Part shown: in pieces, positions 1 through 12,000 of the stretch
How positions within the stretch are numbered: the stretch's first letter is position 1
How the letters are laid out: the number at the start of each line of letters is the position of its first letter
Origin: Cryptomeria japonica
Taxonomy: Eukaryota > Streptophyta > Pinopsida > Cupressales > Cupressaceae
Assembly: GCF_030272615.1 (NCBI RefSeq)
Contig: NC_081405.1
Location: 570,087,095-570,151,094, forward strand
Length of the DNA stretch: 64,000 nucleotides
Direction of reading: 5' to 3'
Notes under the pieces: model-generated
The model's input: the letters and a program-made list of their open reading frames with translations, nothing else
Told to the model about the DNA's origin: nothing
Databases searched by the model: none
Made by a program: the position numbers and the translations under genes

Positions 1-1468
1 GTAGCACCTCCCCATGATGGACCCGATCTCCATCCTACACCTAATATATTCCTCCCTTATATGGCTCAGTTCCACATCCTTGCTCTTATAAAGAGAAGAG
101 GCCTACCTCTTCTCTTGTGCCTAAAAGATCTCAACCTAAACCTTCAACTATTAAACAGGATCTACTATTCCTCCTTTAACAAATATTCCTCCTTCTTCCC
201 AGCTTTCTGCTAAGACTCAATGAAATTATTGTGCGAGAGACCGCCGACGAAGGCGTCATACTCGATCTTGTGAAGATGTTCCTCAAACTATTCAATCTCC
301 CAATACTCTAATATTTGACATGATTCCCTTTTCTCCTAAGCAATATGTTGAACCTACATCTCCAAATCATAAATTGCAAAAAACATGTGATGGTTTTACT
401 CGTATTCATGTTCGTACTCCACTCTCTATAAATATACATGAAGAATTGAGTGAAAATGTTACTCAGGATGGAAATACAACTCCTAATTCTTCTGATAGTC
501 ACTATGAATATGTTTTTGTGGACAAGGATTTATCAACTAAATTTTCAAAAACCCTAATCCTAGCTTCTAGAATCAAACAAAGTGACTTAGCCCATGAGCA
601 TAGTCCTTGTTTGGATCTTGTGTAGCTCCATCTATTGTGCTCGATGTCACTCCTTTGGCATGTTTCTTGCATTCCCAAAATAGTGATCAACAAGATCAGG
701 AGGCGGATGTCATGCTAGATTAGCAATATTAGTACTGCAGATCTTCTCCTTCTCCCCTCTCTTGGTCTTTTGTGACTATTCTTCTATGTGGATCCTTATT
801 CCTCTATCTTTCCCTTAATGTCTACTTGAGGATGATGCAAAGTATTGAGATCTCTTTTTGTTTCTTTCATGGTGACTCGAAAGACATCCTCTGTGCCTTT
901 TCTTCCAAGGTAGTGTCCTTTTTGTGGGGAATGATGATTATTATATACACATATACATATATGATATACATGAGTTATCATACAACATATTGACCCTAAG
1001 CAAAGTGAAACTACCTCATGTTTTGTGTTCATTATCATTGGGTTTATTCCTCGAATGGGGGCTAAATCCTTACGATAATGTGGTCCTTTTCTTTTCTCTC
1101 TATTGAGTGTATCCTACCTTAAATAAATCGCTCCCGATAAGGCATGCACAATCGCTTTAAAGTGGGAGAATACACTCTGCTCACATTTTCCTTCTTGATA
1201 CTTAGAGTTATTTAGTGAACTCAACTTTTTTTTATAATTTTGGTATATTTTTCTGACTCATAGTGAGAGGAACCTTGCTACTTGTAGTCATGGTTTTCCC
1301 TTCTTGATCTTCCCTTTTACTTTGTCAATCAATGTCATAAGATCCTTAGTCCATTAGGAGCTTGGTCATCTTGGCTCCTTGATGTGTAGAAGTCTTTTAA
1401 TCTTGTTTCCTTGTACTTTATCTGCAATATCAACATACACTTATACTCCCGCTAAAGTGGGGGCTAAA
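1..1468 (+). mobile_element. Probable 3' internal region of a Ty3-gypsy-like element, no intact gene
   Basis: This stretch precedes a purine-rich tract (near 1455-1464) and an LTR-like start at 1469, the expected order at the 3' end of an LTR retrotransposon. It encodes no reverse transcriptase, integrase or protease that I can recognise. A 101-codon open frame (320-625) is rich in Ser, Thr and Asp and looks like a low-complexity polyprotein tail; I do not recognise it. The phrase AAAGTGGG recurs near 1160 and 1456, suggesting a duplicated tract. The gypsy assignment is inference from layout; a copia or other LTR element is possible. Confidence 0.35.
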
Positions 1469-2340
1469 TGTAGAGTCATAATATTGTGACCCTTGCAATT
1501 GGCGACCACATTAGGGTCTTCACGTTCATGATTTGAAACCCCAATCCTGATCGGAGACCCGAGACTTGCTCATCCCCAAAAAATGCACATTTTCTACTCT
1601 CTGCAATGCCTAAACCTGCTTTGTGTCCTAGGATAAGGGTAGGATAGGGGTTTGGTGCCCCTGTCCTTGCCCTATTTTGGGGCCCCCTATGTCCTATCTT
1701 TGCACCTAAAGCAGGAAAATTTTCCATGTGTCGGCCTATGATGAAAAATCAATCGATTAACCCTAATTGATGAATATATATAAGTCACATTTTCCCTCCC
1801 ATTTGCATAAGTTGGATAAAGGGGGAATACATGAGATCTTGCATTCAAGAATTCAAGATAATTAAAGCATTAAAGCATTCCTTTTGAGCATTGAGCATTG
1901 TCAAGTCTCCCTTCAAGGCTAGGTGTTGTATTCAAGTCAAGGATTCAACCATTGAAGAGGAGATCCCTTTCAACATTCAATTCCATACAAGCAAGTCTAC
2001 CTACATTTCTATCTACAATCTCTCTTGACGTGAATTATATTTCAGTCTTTCATTTACATTTACTTGCAAGTACTTTCTTTCATCATTATGTTAATTCCAA
2101 AACCGGGGTTTGACCTAAAGGAAAACCCCCAATCCCAACCCCTTTTCCTCTCTTTTCTATGTGTAGGTTGTAGGTGTGCAACTATATTTGTAGATTTAGA
2201 TTCCATTTATAGAGGTAGAAAAACCCTTTTCATTTTATGGATTTTTCGGAGGACCATGTGCACTTTCAGCACAGTCCTGACAACTTTTCCTTAAATTCAC
2301 AGGGCAGTTTCATCTTGACATATTATAGGCAGATCCACTA
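1469..2340 (+). repeat. Probable 3' LTR of the element to its left
   Basis: The segment begins TGTAGAGTCATAA directly after a purine-rich tract, as a 3' LTR should. It contains a TATA-like stretch (ATATATAA near 1774) and no coding frame. The right boundary is not fixed: I did not find a convincing CA end with a target duplication, so 2340 is approximate. No second copy of this LTR lies in the window for comparison. Confidence 0.4.
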
Positions 2341-2529
2341 GGTGCACAAATTCATCTCATGCTTGTATTTCAAGTTATAATCAGTTCTTTGCTACTTTTG
2401 CACTTAGTCTCAAAATGCATAATTCAACCATTTTCCATTGTGAAAGAGGGGTTAGCTTCTCATTTTCACACCATTATCACTCCATTTAGTATTCAATCTC
2501 TTCCCTAAGAGATTAGATCTAGTTAATTC

Positions 2530-3600
2530 CCCCCTCTTTTAAATGTAATGTGGATAAAGTGTTTGAAGGAAAATCCGCACTGAAACTTTCATCTCTCCTG
2601 AGAGGGAAGAAACGTCTTCCTCTTCATCTCTCCATCATTCACTTTTCCCCACATCACACTCTATAGAACTTCCTTCCCTCCATCACCATGCTAGTAATTT
2701 CAGTGATAAAGTCTTCATCAATCCTAAATTCTGTGCCATAGACCTTAAGGATACCATTATCCCATCTGCTCACAAATTCTTTACTGGCGCTTGGCGAATT
2801 CCCCTTCAACCTTTTCATATATGGCACCAAGCCTCCATCCAAAATCTCATTCCAAACTATAGAATTCCTTTTCCATTTTTCAAAAGAGGTGGGCTACATC
2901 CTATTCTTATGACCTCCCATGAAATGCACAATTCTGATAGAGCCAGAGAGCACACCCAAAACACTTAGCAGCAAACCTAACCAGAAACAAACAAAGCCTC
3001 TAGAATAGCAAGAGTTGGGAGTCATGAAAGCTTCCACCAGAAAAAATTATCCTAATGACATTCAGTCAGTATGAATTGGTAATGAGTGGTCGATTAATTC
3101 GACATCCCTTCTAGTCATCTCGCATAGGTTTCTCAAGAAACTTTCTATTTCCGTCGACCATTTTGACTCCACGTAATTGGGGCTAAAGTTGGTAGTGGCC
3201 CAGTCTTTCTCAGCGCGGGGGATAGTAGTCTGTCCTACTAGAGCCATATTTACGAGGAACATTTATTTCCTTCCCTATATGTGTGCGAAGCTTTAAAGTC
3301 ATCTAGGTTGACAATCATGATATGACAATCTTCGATCAAATGCCTAATTATCCAGCTTGACTCCTCGTGTCTATTAATGCATTTGATTATGTTCATTGAA
3401 TCACTTTCCAACCAAACATGATTAAACCCTTCTCTAACTGCCATCTGCAAACAAATGTAAGCCCCATATGCCTCAACATAGTGGTTTGTCTAGGTTCCCA
3501 ATAGGATCCCCACCGCTGAGACAAGCTTACCATTGTGATTCCTAGCAAGTCCCCCACAACTAGTCAGCCCAGGATAAATCCTAGTTGTATTAAGGATTAA
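2530..3600 (-). pseudogene. LINE-B remnant: RNase H fragment followed by ORF3 fragment
   Basis: Read on the minus strand, 3590-3250 encodes the C-terminal two thirds of a plant LINE RNase H (RVT_3 type): GLARNHNGKLVSA, then LESDSMNIIKC, then SHTYREGNK. One amber codon and a frame change follow. A frame at 2842-2654 contains FRIDEDFITEITSM and MEGRKFY. These match QIDENLIAEVTG and MEGTKFY in the ORF downstream of RNase H in the LINE at 58923-62362, in the same order. Upstream of them GLVPYMKRLKG matches GFTDYLEKLHG of the same ORF. The copy has many stops and shifts and is clearly dead. Both ends are uncertain; no target duplication was found. Confidence 0.7.
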
Positions 3601-4918
3601 AATGGATTTTTATACTGATATTAACGTTAGTCTACATAAAGATCCACCATTGTATTTAAATAAAATTAAATATAAGAATAAATGCATTTATTTATGTATG
3701 AAAGAGATTCTCATGTGATACTTGGAGATAGAATAGGAGCAAATAATAGTGTTACCAGCAAGCAAGTCTTATCTCAAAAAATATGTTAGAAGAATATAGA
3801 GTTTTCTTGAAAACAATTTTAAAAGTCCTTGAGAATGGCAAGGAGAAGGATCCCTTTTTAGTCAAATGAGAGACAAGAGGAATTACTTGTTTACATGTTA
3901 GAATACACATGATAAATGAGCCATGCCAAAAGTATGCTTTTAAATTTTAAAATTTTATAGGTTGGTATTGAGTCATATAGACATCTTTATGTCACACTCC
4001 CATCATAGAGAGTTGTGATGAAATTAAGAATGCAATATGGTAACATCTTATATTCTGTAAATACAAGATATAATATTTCATATATAAATATTGGAATTTA
4101 TCATTATGTCATGGATTAAGGTGCATTAAAAATGTAAAATTCTTCAACTATGCAATTTTCATCACTATTATCCTAATCAATTAAATTTCATTTATGTCCA
4201 AGCTCCTTGAGGAGCATGAAAACTCCATATTTATCTACTATATAATTTCTTAAATGCCTTTTATGAGCCATCTTTTTCCTACATTCATTTATCATCCACA
4301 CATTCACCTTCTTGAGGTATTACTATAACTCCCTCTTCATCTTCATAATCCGCATGAAAACCGCCATGTTCCACCACTTCTCTAGCAACCCTCTAAGTCA
4401 TCCATTCCAAGGTTTAAGAAAAAAAAAATTCGCCTACTTATAACCCATAAATAATAAATAATATAATATAATTCAAAATTGAAATTGTATTCTTCTTTAA
4501 TTTCATTGTATAAGTTGTACAAAATACTTATTCTCCTATTTGGTGAATTAGTTTTGGTAATAACATTCTTTGATTTTGTAATGCGCATAAGGATAACCTT
4601 CTTGATTCACTTTTTATTTAATTGATTTATTATCTTTAAACCTTTATCGCCTCTATTAAATTCTATCTCCATGTAAAAGTAAAATTGATCTGCATAATTT
4701 AATAATCTCATTTTTAAATCAATAACAATCATTTCATAAATTATTATCTTTCAAATATCTTATTAAATGAATGTTTAGTATTTATATAATATAATCTTCA
4801 TTAAAACTAAATATAAATATTTAGCATTTAATTAAATTTATATATACATCAATTCAAATATTTTATATTAATCCTAACTCACAAATGTAAAATAATTGTT
4901 TAACATTGCTGTATTTAG
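3601..4918. other. Gene-free AT-rich stretch left of RING copy 1
   Basis: I see no gene or recognisable element here. The right end (about 4600-4918) should correspond to the 3' flank of the RING duplication unit but has diverged too far to align by eye with the flanks of copies 2 and 3. Confidence 0.5.
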
Positions 4919-5467
4919 CTAATTTTCCTTAAAGAATGGCGTGGTACAGATGGGACAAGTATTGTGATCCTCAAGCCATGGCCAAATACACTGAGAATGA
5001 AATATGTGTCGGATCATACAAGGAATTTCTCGAACCTCTTCTCCCAAAATAAAATCATCCCTACAAACTCCACAGAAAAGCCCATCATCAACATGAAAAT
5101 TTGAAACTGTTACGATGGGCAGTCCTTCTACCAATTCTTTCGCCTTCCTTTCATTCTCCATTATCTTGACGATCTTTTTCCGAAGAGAATCGAAGGTATT
5201 GAAGACCCCACGTAACCACCGAATATCAGCAGGGAGTCGATCCTCATGAACTTCAATCAGGAGAAATTCAGAATATAATGAATCGTGACGGCTATTAAGG
5301 TGTTGCAGACAATGAGGCAGAGTTTCACGTTCCATAAAACAATTTGCTTGCATGAATATGTTGGTGGCTTCGATACGTAAATCCCCCATGCGGGATTCTA
5401 GGCTTGTGCACCAGTCGGCAAGTTCCTTCTCCCTGCAACCCATCTGCTTCTCCTCCTGCATTTGCAT
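4919..5467 (-). CDS. RING-H2 finger protein, copy 1 (probable E3 ubiquitin ligase)
   Basis: A single-exon 182-residue protein. Residues 1-125 are charged and probably helical, with no family I recognise. Residues 132-174 form a RING-H2 finger with ligands C132, C135, C150, H154, H157, C160, C171 and C174, including HIFHSQC and PWLEDHNTCPIC. RING-H2 fingers normally recruit an E2 enzyme and promote ubiquitin transfer; that role is inferred from the family. The C150-x3-H154 spacing is two residues longer than the usual C-x-H and is shared by all copies here. No signal peptide or membrane segment is evident. The protein ends in FFKEN, 11 residues before copies 2 and 3, because the 3' end has diverged. 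The start is the first ATG, at the same place as in copy 2. Confidence 0.8.
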   Translation of the reverse strand: MQMQEEKQMGCREKELADWCTSLESRMGDLRIEATNIFMQANCFMERETLPHCLQHLNSRHDSLYSEFLLIEVHEDRLPADIRWLRGVFNTFDSLRKKIVKIMENERKAKELVEGLPIVTVSNFHVDDGLFCGVCRDDFILGEEVREIPCMIRHIFHSQCIWPWLEDHNTCPICTTPFFKEN

Positions 5468-5667
5468 TTCTTCACTTCACTATTGCTTAGCTAATTAAAG
5501 GTGAAAAGATATTCAATTTTGTATGCGAATTTGTGGAATGCATTGCTGTCATCTAGCAATATGTAGTGAATGAAGCGTCAGGAATAGTTTCTTCTGGCGA
5601 CTCCTCAAAACAGGCCAGCCGTTGATCCAAATGGTACCTAATTTAGGCATCAGTTTTCACCGCTGCT

Positions 5668-5677
5668 GTTTATAAAA
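5668..5677 (-). promoter_or_regulatory. TATA-like box of RING copy 1
   Basis: On the minus strand the sequence reads TTTTTATAAAC, about 200 bp upstream of the ATG. The same box is at the same distance in copies 2 (22854-22859) and 3 (45722-45727). The leader between box and ATG is strongly conserved, including GGCGACTCCTCAAAACAGG read on the plus strand. Conserved spacing supports a real core promoter; the start of transcription is not shown. Confidence 0.5.
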
Positions 5678-5807
5678 AGCCTATGAATTTATTATTAATC
5701 ATTATTTTAAACCAAAATTCTTAAACTTAACTGATTTATTTTTAGATGACATAAGCGGAAAATAATATGATCTATAACTGATTGCGGAGAATAATATAAT
5801 CTATAAC

Positions 5808-5872
5808 TGATTCTCAATTTGGTATGCTAATTTATGGGATGTCTTGCAGACATCTAAGGATATACAGTAATT
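5808..5872 (-). repeat. Partial second copy of the RING leader
   Basis: The plus-strand text CTCAATTTGGTATGCTAATT and what follows resembles the leader segment at 22697-22760 and 45565-45620 (TTTTCAATTTGGTATGTGAA onwards). It is a duplicated fragment of the 5' leader lying upstream of copy 1's own leader. It has no ORF behind it. Confidence 0.45.
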
Positions 5873-6481
5873 TTTTGTAATTGTAAGTTAATAAGTTGAA
5901 TATAATCTTTGAATTCGACCAAAATTAGATTTTAATTAATTGGGTTAAGAAAATTAATATAGTATAATCTCTGAATTGGATTTTAGGGAAAAAAATCATG
6001 ACCGAAATGAAACTGGTTTTATGTGCTTAGGGTTTGTAGCCTTTAAAAAAAACTTAGGGTTCCGAGTTTATTAATTTTTTAATGTTGTGTTTATTATTAT
6101 ACTTTTTTAACTTTGTAGAAAATGAATTCAAGGTCAAATGTGTTTAACGTGACTAACATTCCGAGTTTTGCATTAACTTCCTTTATTTTAGTTGTCGAGT
6201 GTGATTTAAGGGAAATTTAGCTGCGTGTTAAGGGTATTTAATTTTGCAAATTAAGATTCAGTAAATTTTATGAGTATTATGTTTGAATGAAAAAAATTGT
6301 TATTGAATTATAAAATTATATGTTTAAATTAAGAAATTGTTGAATAATTTATTTGTAATTAATAAGGATAAAAATTTGGTGAAAATATAATTTATATTGT
6401 TATCAATAAATAAGGTAAGGTTAAGGTTAATATTGTGCTTAGATTGATTTTGAATAATGTTTAAATTTTAAAAACTAAAAA

Positions 6482-7040
6482 GTATTATATTTATATATAA
6501 ATGAATTCATTTAAGATAAATAAATGAATTCATTTAAGAATAGTTTAAGATTTTTTTTTTGAAATAATGAAGAATAAATAGTTTAAGATTTGAAATAATG
6601 AAGAATAAATAGTTTAAGATTTGAAATAATGAAGATTACATTGAAGATAAATTTAAGTTGTAGTAAATAAAATAATTGTTAATTAAATAAAATAATAATA
6701 ATAAAAAAAAATTATGCTAATAATTTTTTAAAATATATTTATATCATTACAATTCATCACTTGTTCCATTAAAATTATATTTCATAATATAATAAAAATA
6801 TCTAAAAATATTATATTTATATATAAATGAATTCATTTAAGAATAGTTTAAGATTTTTTTTGAAATAATGAAGATTACATTGAAATAAATTTAAGTTGTA
6901 GTAAATAAAATGATTGTTAATTAAATAAAATAATAAAAAAAATATTATGCTTGAAATTTTTTTAAATATACTTATATCATTACAATTAATCACTTGTTCC
7001 ATTAAAATTATATTTCATAATATAATAAAAATATCTCAAA
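6482..7040. repeat. Imperfect tandem duplication, AT-rich
   Basis: Two adjacent copies begin TATTATATTTATATATAAAT (about 6483 and 6809), and both continue through ATGAATTCATTTAAG, TTTAAGTTGTAGTAAATAAA and CACTTGTTCCATTAAAATTA. The first copy is longer because it contains roughly 31-bp tandem units with GAAATAATGAAGAATAAATA. No coding potential; short ORFs here are translations of AT-rich repeats. Confidence 0.75.
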
Positions 7041-7287
7041 ATAGAATAGACAATGCATGCTAAATGTGCTTTTTAGTTTTCCTCACTAATATATAACTAA
7101 CATGTTTAATTTTGATTTTTTTTTATTAAATATATTAATAATATTAAAATTATTTATTCATTATTTATTTAATACTTAATTTAATTATATACTATATAGA
7201 AAATATATATTAATATATTTATATTATCAAATTTTATGAGGATAACTAAAATAAAGAGATTTTTTAATTAGCTTAGCTTTACTTTCC

Positions 7288-7302
7288 AATAGAATAAATA
7301 AG
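7288..7302. repeat. Target-site duplication, left copy (LINE-A1)
   Basis: The 15-mer AATAGAATAAATAAG occurs here and at 13253-13267 with no mismatch, directly flanking the LINE. This is the length typical of LINE insertion. Confidence 0.9.
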
Positions 7303-7329
7303 GTGATCATAGTTTTTCGGTGGTCTGGG

Positions 7330-9063
7330 ATGATAGGCGCTGACAAACCCCCGTTTGCAACCATCCCCAACTCGGTCTTCGACACTGGAGGCACTTTTGG
7401 CAGTAACTGCCAAACTAGCGGCGAGATCTCCAAATCCAACATGGCGGATATTAATAGCAGACATGATGGCTCCTCTTACATTCGCATTACTCCGGCGCCA
7501 GGTGTGTTCGTTCCATCCTCCTCTCCCTCTAATGGCATTAATTTCATTAACTCCACTGCAGATCCCGTACCCACTTCTCCTCTCTCGGCTCTGCCGAGGG
7601 AAGATATTAACAGTAAACTACCTAAAAACTCTCTGCACTCCTCTCCTCCTCCCAACCGCCCTAAAACGTTTTCAGAGGCCGTAGCTACCGCAGGGATTAC
7701 TCTTAACTCGGAGGCTAGGTTTACCATTAACGATGGAACCCATCAAGCCGGTAAGAACCCTGGAAGCTCCGAGGTTTTCTCTGTTTCACCTAATTCTGAG
7801 ATGCTTGCTGAAATACTTGAGGAAAAATATAGGTTAAAAAGCATGGCTATTTTCTTTTCAGCTGTTGAAATAGATAAGGTCCCTCCTCGAAAATTTCTTG
7901 ATGATTGGTTTCATAATTACTGGAATCTTAAACTAGGTTTGCATATATCGTTCTGTCGGCAGATTCAAAAAGGTTTGTTTGTCATTTTTTTTATTAACCA
8001 TGAGACTCAAGCAGAGGTTTTAAAAAAACAGTATTGGGTTGTTGGCTCGACATCCTTTAGGGCTATAGCTTGGTCCCCAGAGGCAAATTACGAAGAAGTC
8101 CTAGCCCTATCGGCCCCTCGCTGGATTTTGGTAAAACACATGCCCCCGTTTCTGTGGCGGTTCATCCCTCAACTTTTGCAACCCCTGGGAAAGGTCATTC
8201 GCATGGATGACACTATTCGTTTCGTTCCACATATGGACGCCCGTGTCCTCTTAGCTCTAAAACCTGGTCTGGAAATCCCACCTAATCTCAACATTAACAT
8301 TGAGAACTCTGAATTCTGCTGTCCTATTGTGGTCCTTGGTGGACTCAATGCTTGCTTTCTATGTCGACAAGAAGGACACCAACGGAAGGATTGCCCTATC
8401 ATTCAAAAGAAAACACTGCCTAAAAAACCAGAACCCTCAATGGTGGTTGAAACAGTTAATCAGACGGTTAACTTCAATTCAACTAACACATCTCTTGCTA
8501 CCCCCATCCCTAACAATCCCACCCCTGATATATTGCATTCCACTCCTACTGAATGTCTTGAAGCCTTACCCGTGGATGGTTTTCAAAATGTGACTAAAAT
8601 CTCCAACAAGCGAAGGAGGAAATCTAATAAAAATCCCGCATCCAGCCAAAGCCATCCCACCCCTGCTACGGCTAACAGATTTGCCCCCATTGAAATTGCT
8701 TCTCCGCTCTCTCAACCTTCCCCATCTGCAGATCTCACTATCTCAGAACCGCCTGCTTCCAACACCCAGTGTAGTACCCTTAATGAAATCAGCGATGATT
8801 ATAGTATTGTGGTAATTCCTGCCCTGCCAATCACATCTAGGGAAAGATGCCCTACCTTGACTAAAACTATGGAATTTGACAATACCTCTGATTGTGAAGA
8901 TGAATTTAAAACAGGGCTCCCGTTGTCTAAACGAAGAGGGAGACCCCCAGGTTCCAAAAACAAAAGTGCTAATAAAACCGATGAAGGAATCTCTGCTATT
9001 GTGATGAACCCGAATATGGTCTCATCTGAACTACGCATCCCTCACCAAAATGTTTCCTCATGA
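7330..9063 (+). CDS. LINE-A1 ORF1: gag-like protein with zinc knuckle and AT-hook
   Basis: An intact 577-residue frame starting at the first ATG (7330). Residues about 165-335 form a DUF4283-like region (DDWFHNYWNLKLGL, then SPEANYEEVLALS). A CCHC zinc knuckle, CFLCRQEGHQRKDC, is at 342-355. A basic patch, NKRRRKSNKN, lies near 425. An AT-hook, KRRGRPPGSKNK, is at 534-545. ORF1 proteins of L1 elements bind the element RNA and act as chaperones in the particle; the AT-hook suggests added affinity for the minor groove of AT-rich DNA (inference). The stop TGA overlaps the ORF2 start in ATGA (9060-9063). The N-terminal 150 residues are Ser/Pro-rich and poorly conserved with the other copies. Confidence 0.85.
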   Translation: MIGADKPPFATIPNSVFDTGGTFGSNCQTSGEISKSNMADINSRHDGSSYIRITPAPGVFVPSSSPSNGINFINSTADPVPTSPLSALPREDINSKLPKNSLHSSPPPNRPKTFSEAVATAGITLNSEARFTINDGTHQAGKNPGSSEVFSVSPNSEMLAEILEEKYRLKSMAIFFSAVEIDKVPPRKFLDDWFHNYWNLKLGLHISFCRQIQKGLFVIFFINHETQAEVLKKQYWVVGSTSFRAIAWSPEANYEEVLALSAPRWILVKHMPPFLWRFIPQLLQPLGKVIRMDDTIRFVPHMDARVLLALKPGLEIPPNLNINIENSEFCCPIVVLGGLNACFLCRQEGHQRKDCPIIQKKTLPKKPEPSMVVETVNQTVNFNSTNTSLATPIPNNPTPDILHSTPTECLEALPVDGFQNVTKISNKRRRKSNKNPASSQSHPTPATANRFAPIEIASPLSQPSPSADLTISEPPASNTQCSTLNEISDDYSIVVIPALPITSRERCPTLTKTMEFDNTSDCEDEFKTGLPLSKRRGRPPGSKNKSANKTDEGISAIVMNPNMVSSELRIPHQNVSS

Positions 9064-12000
9064 ACTATGTCTCCTGGAATGTGCGAGGATTAGAGTCCCC
9101 CGATAGGAAATATGTCATTAAGAACTTCCTTCAATCTTGTCATAAACTAGATTTCCTTATGTTACAAGAAGTTAAGGCTACTGGTTTCATTCTTGAATCC
9201 AATTTAAACTTTCTTTGGAAAGATGCGATAAAAATTTACACCTACCACCAGAAAGGCAAAGGGGGTGTTGCTTTACTTATTAATCCTAAATTGGAAAGAT
9301 TTATAACTAACCGTGGGATCTCCCCGTGTAACAAAGTGGTCTGGGTCACTCTCAACTACAATAACTATGAATTTGGCATTTTCTCTATTTATGCTTCGAA
9401 TGATCCTAAAGAAAGAAGTTCCCTTTGGGAATGGATGACTTCCCTCCCCTACATTCCTTGGGTCATTGCTGGAGATTTCAACATGGTTGAACACCAGGAC
9501 GACAAAGGTGGGGGCCTCCCTTTTGCTTGGAAAGATATGGAAAAATCACATTGGTTTAAGATGAAAAACTCTCTGCAACTTTATGACCCTCTTGCTGGCA
9601 ATAAAAACAATAATCTCGGGCCTTGGTATACTTGGTGCAATCATCAACAGGGGAATGATAGAATTTACTCCCGTCTCAACCGCTTTTATGCCAACAGAAA
9701 TCTTTTCTCCTTCCTCCCTAATGATCTTGGTAACCCCGTTCTTGTTACTCCCTCCACTCTGTCGGATCATCACCCCATCACTGCATCTTTTACCTTCAAC
9801 AGGGCCCCGATTAGACCCAACACTGCTAATCCCAAATTTCTCCTTAATGTTAGCCTTCTTAAAGATACTGATCTTCTTGCTGCCATCCACATTATTAACA
9901 TCATTAATAAGACCAATTTTTCGAAGGATTTAAAGAGGGACATTTGGAATAGGAACATCCCTGCCTGGCAAAATCTGCTCAAGACCATTGGTCAAAAGAA
10001 AGCAAAGGACTTCCGATTCACTGAGAAAGCTCTCTTGGCTGAACTAACTAAGGCAGAAGTGAATAACCAAACTAATATCACTGACCTTAACTGTACTTCT
10101 CAGGTTATGAAAGCTAAAGACGCCCTCAGAAGACACCTTGTGACTAAAACCAGAGGTGCTAAGGTTAGATCTCGGACACACTGGCTCCAATACGGTGACC
10201 GTGGTTCCAAGTTATTTTTCAACCTTATCAAACACAAACATTATAATGAAACTATTGAAAAGATCATCCATGAGAACCATGAAATTTCAGACATTGGTAT
10301 GATCAAGTACACTTTTGCTCAATTCTACCATAAGCTCTTCTCTTCTGAAGATACGAGGGAAGCCGCCTACCTCAGAGATCAATGCAGAATTCTTATCCCT
10401 AAGGTGGTCTCCTCTGAAGATGCACTTTGTCTTGCAGAGGATATCACTTTAGGGGATATCAACAATGCCATTAATTCCCTCAAAAATGATAAAACTCCTG
10501 GCCCTGATGGCCTCCCCATTGAATTCTACAAAGCTAATCAACACTGGATTGCCAAAGACCTCCTCGAAATCTACAATGAAGCTTTGGCCCAGGGATCTCT
10601 TGGTCCATCTATCAACAAAGGCATTATTAAGCTTATCCCCAAGGATGGAGATAAAGCTCTCATCAAAAATTGGAGACCGATTACGCTCCTTAATGTTTCC
10701 TATAAGATCTTTGCCAAGATTCTGGCCACTAGACTTGCTGGAATTCTTCCTAAATTCATATGCTCTACCCAAACTGGTTTTATTAAAGGTAGGTATATCT
10801 TAGAAAATGTCCTTACTAGCTGGGAAGCCATGAACTGGGCTTCTCAGTCCAGTCAGAACTTGGGCATGTTACTCCTTGACTTCGAAAAAGCATATGACAG
10901 GATTGAATGAAGCTTCATTCACATGATGCTTGAAGCTTTTGGTTTTCCTCCCTTCTTCTGCAAGGCTGTCAGTATGCTTCTCTAGGATGCTTGCGCCCAA
11001 ATTGACATTAATGTCTCTCTGTCTGATACCTTTCCCTTGGGAAGGTCCATATGGCAAGGCTGCCCTTTGGCCCCTGCTCTCTTCGCCATTGCTTCTGATG
11101 CTCTATTTTATCTTCTTAGAGATAATACACTTTCCCCTACTGTCCAAGGCATATCTCTCCCCAACAATGAGGAGCTCATCAACAGCCAATTTGCTGATGA
11201 CACGGCTATTTTCTTTAAAAATACTGCTGATAACTTTGAAAATCTGCAATCCAAGTTAAAGATATTCTGTAAAATTTCTGGAGCTAAGATTTCGCATTCT
11301 AAGTCCATCTGTCTGGGATGGAATGAACACCCCCCTGAATGGTTTAAAAATTATGAATTCCAATGGGGAGGTCCCCAAAAGATTGTGAAATATCTTGGCA
11401 TCCCCTTTGCCATAAATCCCTCACTGAAAGACATGTGGCTTTGGGTAAAAGGTAAAATCACTAAAAAATTGAATATGTGGCATAACCGTGCTATTTCCTT
11501 TGCTGGTAGACTTCAAGTCTGCCAAAAAATCTTATCCTCTTACAACATTTATTACTCCTCTGCGTGGATGTTTAGTAATTACCAAATTTTTGAGATTCAG
11601 AAGGCTGTTAGAGATTTTTTATGGTCTGATGGTCAAGGAAAAAAAAAATGCACTCTGTCCAGTGGAAATGGTGTTGTACTAATAAACTTACCGGAGGGCT
11701 GGGACTGAAAGACCTTAGGATCCAGGGTATATCCCTGGCCGCCAAATGGATCTTTCACTCCATGAATGGAGATGCCCCATGGAAGATTCTTGTTAGGAAT
11801 AATATTGAGAGAGGCTTTCCTACTAAGGCTAAATTCTGGAATAACATGCCCTTTAATGATTTAGTCATTGGTAACTTCCCCATTTCAGTTCAAGGGTCGG
11901 AAGTTTTTTAAATCTATCTGGAAAGCCTGGAATATTGTTAGACCATTTATTGTTAACAAGGGCTTTCATGATGATACTCAAATTTATGGTGAAAGGTCCA

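Noticed and set aside
6482-7040. CRISPR-like or satellite array
   Set aside because: Only two imperfect units of unequal length, AT-rich, with no regular spacers; a simple tandem duplication explains it.
9546-9890. Antisense and shifted frames of 70-120 codons inside the LINE ORFs
   Set aside because: They overlap well-supported ORF1/ORF2 frames with known motifs and show none of their own.
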